A stretch of 19,399 bases of DNA, from contig JACQQR010000070.1 of the NCBI GenBank assembly GCA_016206875.1, positions 1-19,399 on the forward strand. The letters are read 5' to 3'. Position numbers and translations under genes: made by a program. Below, piece by piece: positions 7,982 to 13,971 of this stretch (positions are counted from its first letter, which is position 1; the number at the start of each line of letters is the position of its first letter). The notes under the pieces were generated by a model. That model was given only the letters and a program-made list of their open reading frames with translations. It searched no databases and was not told the DNA's origin. Source of the DNA: Candidatus Omnitrophota bacterium. Lineage in GTDB: Bacteria; Omnitrophota; Omnitrophia; Omnitrophales; JACROU01.

Positions 7982-9534
7982 AGTCAAATCCGCAAATAGA
8001 ACTGCGTTGGCGGCGGTTTTTCGAAATCCTGCCGGGGTTCTTGTCCTGGATATTTTTAGTGGGCGTTGTGTTTCTCGTTTTTTTTGCGCCGGTTTTAGGG
8101 GCGCTATTTTTAATCGCTTTTATCCTTTATTGGGTGATTCGCGTGCTGTATTTAACGGTGCTTTTGGTTTTTGCGTACCGCCATTTGCGCAAACAAAAAA
8201 ACACCGATTGGCTGGCCCTGATTGAACAAACATGCAGACAAAAACCGAAACAAAGCGCCTGTGATAAAACGATCGAAGAAATTCAACACGTGGTTTTATT
8301 TCCCGTATACAAAGAAAAAGAAGATACGCTGATTCCTTCCGTAAAAGCCGTAGCCGGAAATCACTATTCGTTAAAAAAAATCATTGTCATTTTTGCCGTG
8401 GAAGAGCGGGGCGGACGAGAGGTGCTTGAGGCTGCCGAAGAAATCCGGCGGCGATACCGCGACAAGTTCGGTGATTTTCTGATTTACGTGCATCCCGACG
8501 GCATCGAAGGCGAGTCGCGCACGAAAGGAGCCAATATTACCTGGGCTGCGCGCAAGTTGAAAGAGTATCTGGATGAACGGAAAATGGCCTACGACAATGT
8601 GCTGGTTTCCTGCCTGGATTGCGACACGCGCGTCTCACGAAGCTATTTTGCTTGTTTAACCTATCACTATCTTTCCAACCCCAACCGCACGCAGGCCAGC
8701 TACCAGCCCGTGCCCGTTTATCACAATAATATTTGGCAGGCCAAGTCGTTTGCGCGTGTCATCGAGATGACCTCATCCTTTTGGCAGTTGATCGAGGGCA
8801 TGAAACGCGAAAAATTTGTGACCTTCTCCAGCCACAGTTTAAGCATGAAGACGCTGGTGGAAGTGGATTATTGGCCTGTGGACATGATCTCAGACGACTC
8901 TGCCATTTACTGGCGCGCCTATGTCCATTATCAAGGCCGGTATCATGTAGTGCCTATGTACGTGACAGTTTCCATGGATATTGCCACAGCACCCACGCTT
9001 TGGGAAACCGTGTGCAATCAATACAAGCAAAAAAGGCGATGGGCCTGGGGCGTAGAAAATTTTCCCATGGTGATGATGGCTTTCCGGCACAATTCCAAAA
9101 TTCCCCGAATAGAAAAAATCAGGCGCGCCACGCAAATTTTAGGCGAGCATTTCACTTGGGCCACCTGGGCCATTGTCATCGGCTGGCTCAGCCCGTTGCC
9201 CATTTTGCTTCGCGATTATTTGTTTGCTCAAAGTGTGATTGGCTATCAATTTCCCAGCATTACGGGGATGCTCTTTAATTTAACCGGTATTTCAATTCTG
9301 ATTTGCATTCTTATTAGTATGTCGCTTTTACCCAAAAAGCCGGCCAATTTGCCGCGCACACAAATGATCAAAATGTTTACCCAGTGGCTTTTTACTCCCT
9401 TAATCACCCTGTTCATAGCATCCCTGCCCTCCTTAGACGCGCAAACCCGCCTGATGACCGGAAGATATTTAGGTTTTTGGGTTACCCCCAAATTAGGAGG
9501 GAGTACAGAGGAGGGAGTACGGAGGAAGAAATAA
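7978..9534 (+). CDS. Family 2 membrane glycosyltransferase (processive type)
   Basis: 518 residues. Hydrophobic segments lie at about 20-38 and 42-66, and again at about 395-412, 430-452 and 468-484, around a cytoplasmic GT-A domain at about 100-390. Visible GT2 signatures: V-V-L-F-P-V-Y-K-E (nucleotide-sugar loop), D214-C-D216 (DxD-type metal site), D306-D307 (acceptor/base region, I-S-D-D-S) and Q351-K-R-R-W355, the QxxRW motif of processive synthases such as cellulose or hyaluronan synthases. The likely role is transfer of sugars from a nucleotide donor to a growing polymer or lipid acceptor at the inner membrane. The sugar cannot be read from sequence. It overlaps the PEGA gene by ATGA, so the two probably work together. 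The last 15 or so residues (G-G-S-T-E-E-G-V-R-R-K-K) are encoded by an interspersed repeat arm. Confidence 0.85.
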   Translation: MKSNPQIELRWRRFFEILPGFLSWIFLVGVVFLVFFAPVLGALFLIAFILYWVIRVLYLTVLLVFAYRHLRKQKNTDWLALIEQTCRQKPKQSACDKTIEEIQHVVLFPVYKEKEDTLIPSVKAVAGNHYSLKKIIVIFAVEERGGREVLEAAEEIRRRYRDKFGDFLIYVHPDGIEGESRTKGANITWAARKLKEYLDERKMAYDNVLVSCLDCDTRVSRSYFACLTYHYLSNPNRTQASYQPVPVYHNNIWQAKSFARVIEMTSSFWQLIEGMKREKFVTFSSHSLSMKTLVEVDYWPVDMISDDSAIYWRAYVHYQGRYHVVPMYVTVSMDIATAPTLWETVCNQYKQKRRWAWGVENFPMVMMAFRHNSKIPRIEKIRRATQILGEHFTWATWAIVIGWLSPLPILLRDYLFAQSVIGYQFPSITGMLFNLTGISILICILISMSLLPKKPANLPRTQMIKMFTQWLFTPLITLFIASLPSLDAQTRLMTGRYLGFWVTPKLGGSTEEGVRRKK

Positions 9535-9575
9535 CAGCGTATTAGGTTTTTCCTCCCTCCTATCTCCTAATTTTG
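9488..9575. repeat. Imperfect inverted repeat (AATTAGGAGGGAG type) overlapping the glycosyltransferase 3' end
   Basis: The left part, from 9488, reads CCAAATTAGGAGGGAG and holds a direct repeat gagggagtac (9497-9506, 9511-9520). The right part, 9551-9575, ends CTCCTAATTTTGG, the complement of the left start. The stop codon of the glycosyltransferase (9532-9534) lies inside the element. No gene is found between 9535 and 9661. Confidence 0.65.
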
Positions 9576-9598
9576 GCCCTTTTTTTGCTTTAAAACTC

Positions 9599-9626
9599 TT
9601 GAGTTATGAAAAGTCTTAAGTATAAT
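9599..9626 (+). promoter_or_regulatory. Sigma70-type promoter for the lysine-rich protein gene
   Basis: TTGAGT (9599-9604) and TATAAT (9621-9626) are separated by 16 nt, giving a consensus -10 and a 4/6 -35. Transcription should begin near 9633, which rules out the TTG at 9626 as a start and supports the ATG at 9662. Confidence 0.75.
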
Positions 9627-9661
9627 TGGCGCGTTTTTCAAAACTTGATGAGGGACAGCAC

Positions 9662-10114
9662 ATGGCAAAGAAGCCTAAGAAAAAAATAAAAGTAAAATCC
9701 AGAACAGTGAAGAAAAAATCCGGTTCAAAGAAATCCTCCAAGAAAACTTCGTTGGGTAAAAGAAAAAAAATTACAAAGACAAAGGCCAAAGCCAAGGCTA
9801 AAGCTAAGGTTGCAATTATCATGACTCCCAAGCCGAAGAAACAGCTTGTTTCTGTCCAGACCGAGCAAAAGAAAAAGCCCGCAAAGCCTTTTGTGTTGGA
9901 AGAAAAAGATTTTGAAGAAAAAACGGGCGAAGATATGTTTGAAAAGAAAGGCTTGGCCGGGGCCTCTGAAGAAGCTGAGGTCAAAAAGCCAGAGGCCGAA
10001 GAGGAAGATACGGAAGATTGGGATGAAGATGAGACCGAAGAATTAGGTGAAAACAAAGGGAATTGGCAGGCGCCGCTTCCGGGCCGCTTCGAAGAAGAAG
10101 AAGAGGATGTTTAA
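9662..10114 (+). CDS. Lysine-rich, acid-tailed bipolar protein (histone-H1-like N-terminus)
   Basis: 150 residues from ATG 9662, set by AGGGA at 9651-9655 (6-nt spacing) and by the promoter. The first 65 or so residues are almost all Lys/Arg/Ser/Thr/Ala (K-K-P-K-K-K-I-K-V-K, K-A-K-A-K-A-K-A-K), like histone-H1-type bacterial DNA-binding tails. A middle segment has K-P-F-V-L-E-E-K-D-F-E-E-K-T-G-E-D. The last 45 residues are highly acidic (A-E-E-E-D-T-E-D-W-D-E-D-E-T-E-E-L, ending E-E-E-E-E-D-V). No folded domain is evident. A nucleic-acid-binding, possibly nucleoid or RNA-associated, role is inferred from the charge alone. The strong promoter suggests abundant expression. Low-complexity composition makes homology claims unsafe. 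Confidence 0.7.
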   Translation: MAKKPKKKIKVKSRTVKKKSGSKKSSKKTSLGKRKKITKTKAKAKAKAKVAIIMTPKPKKQLVSVQTEQKKKPAKPFVLEEKDFEEKTGEDMFEKKGLAGASEEAEVKKPEAEEEDTEDWDEDETEELGENKGNWQAPLPGRFEEEEEDV

Positions 10115-10115
10115 G

Positions 10116-10183
10116 AATTAAGAATTAAGAATGAAGAATTAAGAATGAATAAATCCTTAATTCTTCATTCTTAATTCTTAATT
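10116..10183. repeat. Perfect 28-bp AT-rich inverted repeat
   Basis: The arms 10116-10143 and 10156-10183 are exact reverse complements of 28 nt around a 12-nt loop, built of AATTAAGAATTAAGAATGAAG units. The element begins directly after the TAA of the preceding gene and ends 8 nt before the next ATG. It could fold into a long RNA hairpin and attenuate or terminate transcription, but it lacks the GC-stem/T-run form of a classical terminator. Confidence 0.9.
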
Positions 10184-10191
10184 GTCTATTT

Positions 10192-11304
10192 ATGCCTAAC
10201 TGGAAATCACTTCGTAATCTTGATTTTCCCATCACAAAAAAGCACGTATATCTCGATCACGCAGCAGGCGGAGTTATTGCCCGCCCCGTGTTTCTTGCCG
10301 CAGCAAAATTCTGGAATGAGACCTATCAAGAAGGCGATTTCCGCTGGTCCGCCTGGCTCCGGCGAAAAGAAGAGGCGCGTTCCGCTGTTGCGCGTTTTAT
10401 CAATGCTGAGCCTGAAGAAGTTGCCTTTACCCCCAATACCTCCGAAGGCATGAATCTCGTTGCCGATTTATTTGAAGGCGAGGGGGAAGTGCTGGCCAGT
10501 GAAATGGAATTTCCGGCATCCACCGTGCCTTGGCTTCACCGGAAGATGCCTCTACGGTTTTTGAAGGCGTCCGCCAATCAAACTTTGCCTTCCGATTTTT
10601 TGCGGGCCATTCGATCCAAAACAAAAATTATTGTTTCCAGCTACGTGCAATATGCCTCGGGTTTTCGTCAGGATTTGGCCGGGCTTTCGAAAATCGCGCG
10701 ACAAAATAGCTGCCGGTTTGTGGTGAATGCCTCGCAGGCGCTGGGCGCTTTCCCCATCGACGTGAAAGCGATGGGCATCGATGCGCTTGCCGCCAACAGT
10801 TATAAATGGATGCTGGCCGGGTATGGATGCGGAATCGTGTATGTGCGGAAAGAAATTCTGCGTGCCGTGCCGCCGCGTTTTGCCGGGTGGCGAAGTGTCA
10901 ATAACCCCGAGCGTTATGATAATCGCCGTGCGGACATCAAGTCCGAGGCCTCTCGGTATGAATACGGCGGCCCGGCCTTTGCCAATTTTTTCGCTCTCCA
11001 GGCGGCTTGTGAATATATGACTTCAATCGGCAAAGAGGCCATAACCCGGCGCATTTTATACCTCACAGATTATTTAATTGGCAAATTAAAGAAATCTGCG
11101 ATTCCCGTGCTTTCTCCTTTGGAGCCTTCCATGCGCTCCGGCATTGTCATTGCCCAGGTACCAAACCCCGGGGCAGCCGCCCGTCGCCTCTTTCGGGGGG
11201 GGATTTTCGTCACGCCTAGAGGGGGCGGTATCCGCATCGCCCCTCACTTCTATAATAATGAGAAAGAGTTGGATAAATTCATACAAGTCTTGTCATCCAA
11301 GTAA
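10192..11304 (+). CDS. Class V aminotransferase-fold PLP enzyme, not a cysteine desulfurase
   Basis: 370 residues, close to the family norm. Fold-type I features: V-Y-L-D-H-A-A-G-G near the N-terminus, T-P-N-T-S-E-G-M-N (phosphate loop, about 80-88), N179-A-S-Q182, and the Schiff-base lysine K205 in N-S-Y-K-W-M-L-A-G. C-terminal R-Y-E-Y-G-G-P-A-F-A-N matches the E-x-G-T-P segment of relatives. The loop that holds the catalytic cysteine of SufS/NifS enzymes (G-H-H-C-A) reads T-P-R-G-G-G here, so sulfur transfer by a persulfide is unlikely. Position 179, normally Asp contacting the pyridine nitrogen, is Asn (codon aat). Relatives include epimerase-, lyase- and kynureninase-like enzymes; the substrate cannot be named. 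No clear Shine-Dalgarno precedes the ATG because the palindrome abuts it, so it may rely on read-through from the upstream gene. Confidence 0.8.
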   Translation: MPNWKSLRNLDFPITKKHVYLDHAAGGVIARPVFLAAAKFWNETYQEGDFRWSAWLRRKEEARSAVARFINAEPEEVAFTPNTSEGMNLVADLFEGEGEVLASEMEFPASTVPWLHRKMPLRFLKASANQTLPSDFLRAIRSKTKIIVSSYVQYASGFRQDLAGLSKIARQNSCRFVVNASQALGAFPIDVKAMGIDALAANSYKWMLAGYGCGIVYVRKEILRAVPPRFAGWRSVNNPERYDNRRADIKSEASRYEYGGPAFANFFALQAACEYMTSIGKEAITRRILYLTDYLIGKLKKSAIPVLSPLEPSMRSGIVIAQVPNPGAAARRLFRGGIFVTPRGGGIRIAPHFYNNEKELDKFIQVLSSK

Positions 11305-11306
11305 TC

Positions 11307-11446
11307 TGTCATTCTGTGCCCGCCTCAGCGGGCCCACCGAGGCGGAAAAACCTTGCCTACCGGCAGGCAGGTGGGGCATCTCCGCCAGAGGAGCCATGTT
11401 GGACACTTGGACGAACCTGCCAAAAAGGCAGGCAAGCCTGAGCGTC
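11307..11446. repeat. Composite palindromic repeat patch carrying the 28-nt CCCGCCTCAGCGGG module
   Basis: The 297 nt between 11305 and 11601 hold no gene. CTGTCATTC (11307-11315) leads into a 28-nt module at 11318-11345 (hairpin CCCGCCTCAGCGGG, then CCACCGAGGCGG). The module matches the reverse complement of 15350-15377 at 25 of 28 positions. Further short hairpins follow: ACCTGCC-type pairs near 11353-11373 and CCTGCCAAAAAGGCAGG near 11416-11432. They look like fragments of several interspersed repeat families. Confidence 0.7.
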
Positions 11447-11451
11447 GATGG

Positions 11452-11493
11452 AAAACGCCTCGTTTTAGACAATCTCTACACGAGGCGTTTTTT
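11452..11493 (+). terminator. Rho-independent terminator
   Basis: AAAACGCCTCGT (11452-11463) pairs perfectly with ACGAGGCGTTTT (11480-11491) across a 16-nt loop, followed by T's to 11493. It should end transcription from the PLP-enzyme unit and so separate the downstream ATPase cassette. Confidence 0.75.
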
Positions 11494-11542
11494 ATTGAAA
11501 ACCATGTAATTTCCGACGAGTTAGAGACTTATAAGATTTATT

Positions 11543-11570
11543 TTGACTTATAGCTAATTTTTGATATAAG
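11543..11570 (+). promoter_or_regulatory. Promoter of the AAA ATPase cassette
   Basis: TTGACT (11543-11548) and TATAAG (11565-11570) are spaced by 16 nt, downstream of the terminator and about 31 nt before the ATG at 11602. This gives the cassette its own transcription start. The surrounding sequence is AT-rich. Confidence 0.6.
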
Positions 11571-11601
11571 GTCACATAACTTCATATAACTTGGAGTTTC
11601 T

Positions 11602-12792
11602 ATGGACAGGATAAAAAATCCATTTTCACCGGGTGCCGGTTCGCCACCTCCAGAATTAGTGGGTCGTAACGAGATACTTGAAAAAGCTGAAATTCTTTTC
11701 GGTCGAATCAAACAAAGACGTTCTGAAAAAAGCTTAATCCTGGTTGGCTTGCGCGGTGTAGGAAAGACTGTTCTTCTAAATGAATTAAGCAGAAACGCAA
11801 AAGAACTTGGATACTATGCGATTATTCTGGAAGCTCACGAAAATAAATCCTTACCTGCTTTATTGATCCCCCCTTTAAGGGCTCTCCTTTTTGAATTAAA
11901 TCGTGTAGCGAATATTAGCGACAAGGTTCGTCGCGGGTTAGGAGTTCTTAGAAGTTTTATAGGCTCTATCAAAGTAAAGGTTTCGGATATAGAATTTGGA
12001 CTCGATATTGAGCCGGAACGCGGTAGTGCTGATAGCGGTGATCTGGAAGCCGACCTTTCGAATCTTTTTATTGCTGTTGCCGAAGCGGCGCAAGATCATA
12101 AAACTGTTATTGCCTTACTGATTGACGAAATCCAATATTTAACCGAAAAAGAGTTAAGCGCGCTTATTATGGCTATGCATAAGATGCAGCAGCTCCAACT
12201 TCCACTGATTCTGATAGGTGCTGGTTTGCCTATTCTGACTCGACTTGCGGGCGAATCAAAATCATATGCTGAACGGCTTTTTGAATTTCCGTATATCGGA
12301 CCGTTATCACCCAGTGATGCGCGCAAAGCATTGAATGATCCCGTTAAAAATGCTCATGCCAAATTCGATGAAGATGCTCTAAATGAGATCGTCAATTGTA
12401 CCAAAGGTTATCCCTATTTTATTCAGGAATGGGGTTATCAAGCTTGGAATCATGCAGAAAACTTACGCATTACCTTAAAAGATGTTCGGAAGGCAACCCA
12501 AACAGTGACTCAACGCCTTGATGAAAATTTCTTTCGCGTGCGTTTTGACCGTTTGACACCTAGCGAAAAAAGATATTTACGGGCCATGGCGTATCTTGGA
12601 CCAGGTGCTCACCGTTCTGGTGATATTGCCGAAGCTCTGGGAGTAAAAGTTAATAGTGTGGGTCCAATACGGGCCAATTTAATTAACAAAGGGATGATTT
12701 ACAGTCCAGCCTACGGTGATATGGCTTTTACGGTCCCGCTTTTCGATCAATTTATGTGTCGTGCGATGCCGGATTTTAAACCTGCTTCATGA
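11602..12792 (+). CDS. ORC/Cdc6-like AAA ATPase
   Basis: 396 residues from ATG 11602 with GGAG at 11593-11596 (5-nt spacing). The N-terminus N-P-F-S-P-G-A-G-S-P-P-P-E-L-V-G-R is characteristic of a widespread family of stand-alone ORC/Cdc6-like AAA ATPases. Walker A is G49-L-R-G-V-G-K55-T56, Walker B A-L-L-I-D175-E176, sensor-1-type strand L-I-L-I-G-A-G about 202-208. The lid is about 230-300, with Y-P-Y-F-I-Q-E-W-G at its end, and the C-terminal 85 residues form a winged helix (S-G-D-I-A-E-A-L-G-V, then I-R-A-N-L-I-N-K-G-M-I). The protein likely binds DNA through that domain and uses ATP as a switch. It is followed by a small basic ORF and a GIY-YIG nuclease, and preceded by its own promoter. 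That context suggests a mobile or defence-like cassette rather than chromosomal replication initiation; this is inference. Confidence 0.85.
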   Translation: MDRIKNPFSPGAGSPPPELVGRNEILEKAEILFGRIKQRRSEKSLILVGLRGVGKTVLLNELSRNAKELGYYAIILEAHENKSLPALLIPPLRALLFELNRVANISDKVRRGLGVLRSFIGSIKVKVSDIEFGLDIEPERGSADSGDLEADLSNLFIAVAEAAQDHKTVIALLIDEIQYLTEKELSALIMAMHKMQQLQLPLILIGAGLPILTRLAGESKSYAERLFEFPYIGPLSPSDARKALNDPVKNAHAKFDEDALNEIVNCTKGYPYFIQEWGYQAWNHAENLRITLKDVRKATQTVTQRLDENFFRVRFDRLTPSEKRYLRAMAYLGPGAHRSGDIAEALGVKVNSVGPIRANLINKGMIYSPAYGDMAFTVPLFDQFMCRAMPDFKPAS

Positions 12793-12828
12793 GAAAACGG
12801 GCACATCGTCATCAAGGCCAAGAAAGTA

Positions 12829-12984
12829 ATGAAGAAAAAAAGAATGTCGTTGCAGGACAAAGCCGAGGCCGCACTGAAGAAGGCCGTGCGACAGGTAGTT
12901 GAACGACACAAAAAATCTGGCCGGCCGCTTGCGGTATGGCAAAACGGGAAAACCGTCCACATTTCTCCAAATAATATTAAATGA
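12829..12984 (+). CDS. 51-residue basic protein of the ATPase cassette
   Basis: M-K-K-K-R-M-S-L-Q-D-K-A-E-A-A-L followed by K-K-A-V-R-Q-V-V-E-R-H-K-K-S-G-R-P-L-A-V-W and Q-N-G-K-T-V-H-I-S-P, then TGA at 12982-12984. An N-terminal amphipathic helix and a small beta hairpin are likely (G-R-P-L-A-V-W then G-K-T-V-H-I). The pattern helix - H-x-x-x-G-x-P-L-A-V-W-x-x-G-K-x-V-x-I looks like a conserved small family, but I cannot name it. The start could instead be the second Met (12844), which fits the pattern better. Shine-Dalgarno is poor at either. The gene lies 36 nt after the ATPase stop in the same frame, and 16 nt before the nuclease ATG. Its position between an ATPase and a nuclease suggests a regulatory or antitoxin-like partner; unproven. 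Confidence 0.6.
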   Translation: MKKKRMSLQDKAEAALKKAVRQVVERHKKSGRPLAVWQNGKTVHISPNNIK

Positions 12985-13000
12985 GGGTAACAGAGTAGCT

Positions 13001-13732
13001 ATGAGCAATACATCAAAACAAGACATTCTTGACGCTATTCGCCAAACCGCAAAAGAGAATGGCGGTATCCCTCTTGGTATGAACAAATTTGAAAAAGAGA
13101 CCAGCATAACGAGATATGATTGTAATAAATTCTGGGCGACTTTCGGTGAAGCACAACGGGAAGCAGGTTTTACGGCAAACGTCCTTCAGGTACCACACGG
13201 TATAGAGTTTTTATTGGAAAGTATGGTAGTGGTAATAAAAGAAAAAGGTAGGTTTCCTACGCGTAGGGACCTGCTTGTGAAAAGAAATAGCTGCCCTAAA
13301 TTCCCGAATCCTACCAGCATTGTTAATCGACTGGGGAATAAAAAAGAACAAGCGGAGAAAATATGCGAATATGCAAAACGACTGGGGCTTAACGATATTG
13401 TTGATCTGTGCAGGCCAATAATTGAAAGTTCCAGTGGCGACCAGGATACGGATAACTCCGACCCGGTTCAAAGATTAGGCGAGGTCTATCTCTTTAAATC
13501 GGGCCGCTATTATAAGATTGGAAAAACTAATGACACGGTGCGCCGTGGGGCAGAACTCCGAATCCAATTACCCGAAAAATGCGTCTTGATCCATTCAATC
13601 AAGACTGACGACCCTAGCGGCATTGAAGCCTATTGGCACAGACGTGTTGAGTCCAAAAGACTGAACGGTGAGTGGTTTGATTTGAGTTCTGCAGAAGTTA
13701 AGGCCTTCAAACGGTGGCAGCGAATATCTTAA
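13001..13732 (+). CDS. GIY-YIG nuclease (T5orf172/MUG113 type) with N-terminal DNA-binding repeats
   Basis: The frame is open from 12899, but the upstream part overlaps the small gene; ATG 13001 gives 243 residues and matches the domain start. Residues about 8-57 (D-I-L-D-A-I-R-Q-T-A, I-P-L-G, F-G-E-A-Q-R-E-A-G-F) resemble the homing-endonuclease-associated repeat. A partly similar second segment (K-G-R-F-P-T-R-R-D-L) runs 72-125. Residues 160-235 form the nuclease: G160-E-V-Y-L-F (GIY analogue), Y171-K-I-G (YIG analogue), R-R-G-A-E-L-R187, E209 in G-I-E-A-Y-W-H, and N-G-E-W-F-D-L. The family hydrolyses DNA phosphodiesters with a metal ion. The gene probably shares a transcript with the ATPase. 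It could be a homing-type nuclease, a defence effector, or a phage-derived gene. All key residues appear intact. Confidence 0.8.
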   Translation: MSNTSKQDILDAIRQTAKENGGIPLGMNKFEKETSITRYDCNKFWATFGEAQREAGFTANVLQVPHGIEFLLESMVVVIKEKGRFPTRRDLLVKRNSCPKFPNPTSIVNRLGNKKEQAEKICEYAKRLGLNDIVDLCRPIIESSSGDQDTDNSDPVQRLGEVYLFKSGRYYKIGKTNDTVRRGAELRIQLPEKCVLIHSIKTDDPSGIEAYWHRRVESKRLNGEWFDLSSAEVKAFKRWQRIS

Positions 13733-13921
13733 AAAAAGGTAATTAGCTTCGCACCTTGTGGACCCCGCCATTTTTTCATGTTCACAAGTAACGCAATCCA
13801 TTGGTGATCTGGAATGTGTTTAACGTCCACGCCCGGAACGCAACCGTTCTCTGGCGGAGATGCCGGCTCACGCTTGGCCTGTCCGGCCAAGTCTTGGCCG
13901 CAATGACAAGGGTTCGCCATC
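13733..13921. other. Gene-poor spacer with repeat-like hairpins
   Basis: No convincing gene lies between the nuclease stop and the hom promoter. CTTGGCC (13873-13879) and GGCCAAG (13885-13891) form a hairpin followed by TTGGCCGCAATGACAA, which resembles the ATGACA ends of other repeats in the window. The minus strand has a 63-residue open frame across 13729-13920 that overlaps this repeat and lacks a Shine-Dalgarno, so I do not call it. Confidence 0.45.
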
Positions 13922-13950
13922 TTGCTTTTCCCTACCTGTTGCAGTATAGT
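13922..13950 (+). promoter_or_regulatory. Promoter of the threonine/lysine operon
   Basis: TTGCTT (13922-13927) and TATAGT (13945-13950) are 17 nt apart. Transcription should start near 13957, leaving a 15-nt leader that holds the GGAGG at 13963-13967. Such a short leader leaves no space for a leader-peptide attenuator or riboswitch, so control is probably at initiation or by enzyme feedback. Confidence 0.65.
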
Positions 13951-13971
13951 ACCCTGCTTTTTGGAGGTTTT

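Noticed and set aside
8733..9278. 181-codon open frame in another frame of the glycosyltransferase
   Set aside because: It overlaps the GT2 catalytic motifs and gives a Cys/His-rich, unstructured translation typical of a shadow frame.
9626..9661. TTG start for the lysine-rich protein
   Set aside because: The TTG overlaps the -10 box, so it would precede the transcription start.
12899..13000. Upstream extension of the GIY-YIG nuclease
   Set aside because: It overlaps the small cassette ORF in another frame, and the recognisable domain begins just after ATG 13001.
13729..13920. 63-codon minus-strand frame ending in a Trp/Lys-rich segment
   Set aside because: It overlaps a repeat hairpin, has no ribosome-binding site and matches no family I know; a homology search could revive it.
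13951..13971. Leader-peptide attenuator or riboswitch before hom
   Set aside because: Only about 15 nt separate the predicted transcription start from the ATG, which is too short.
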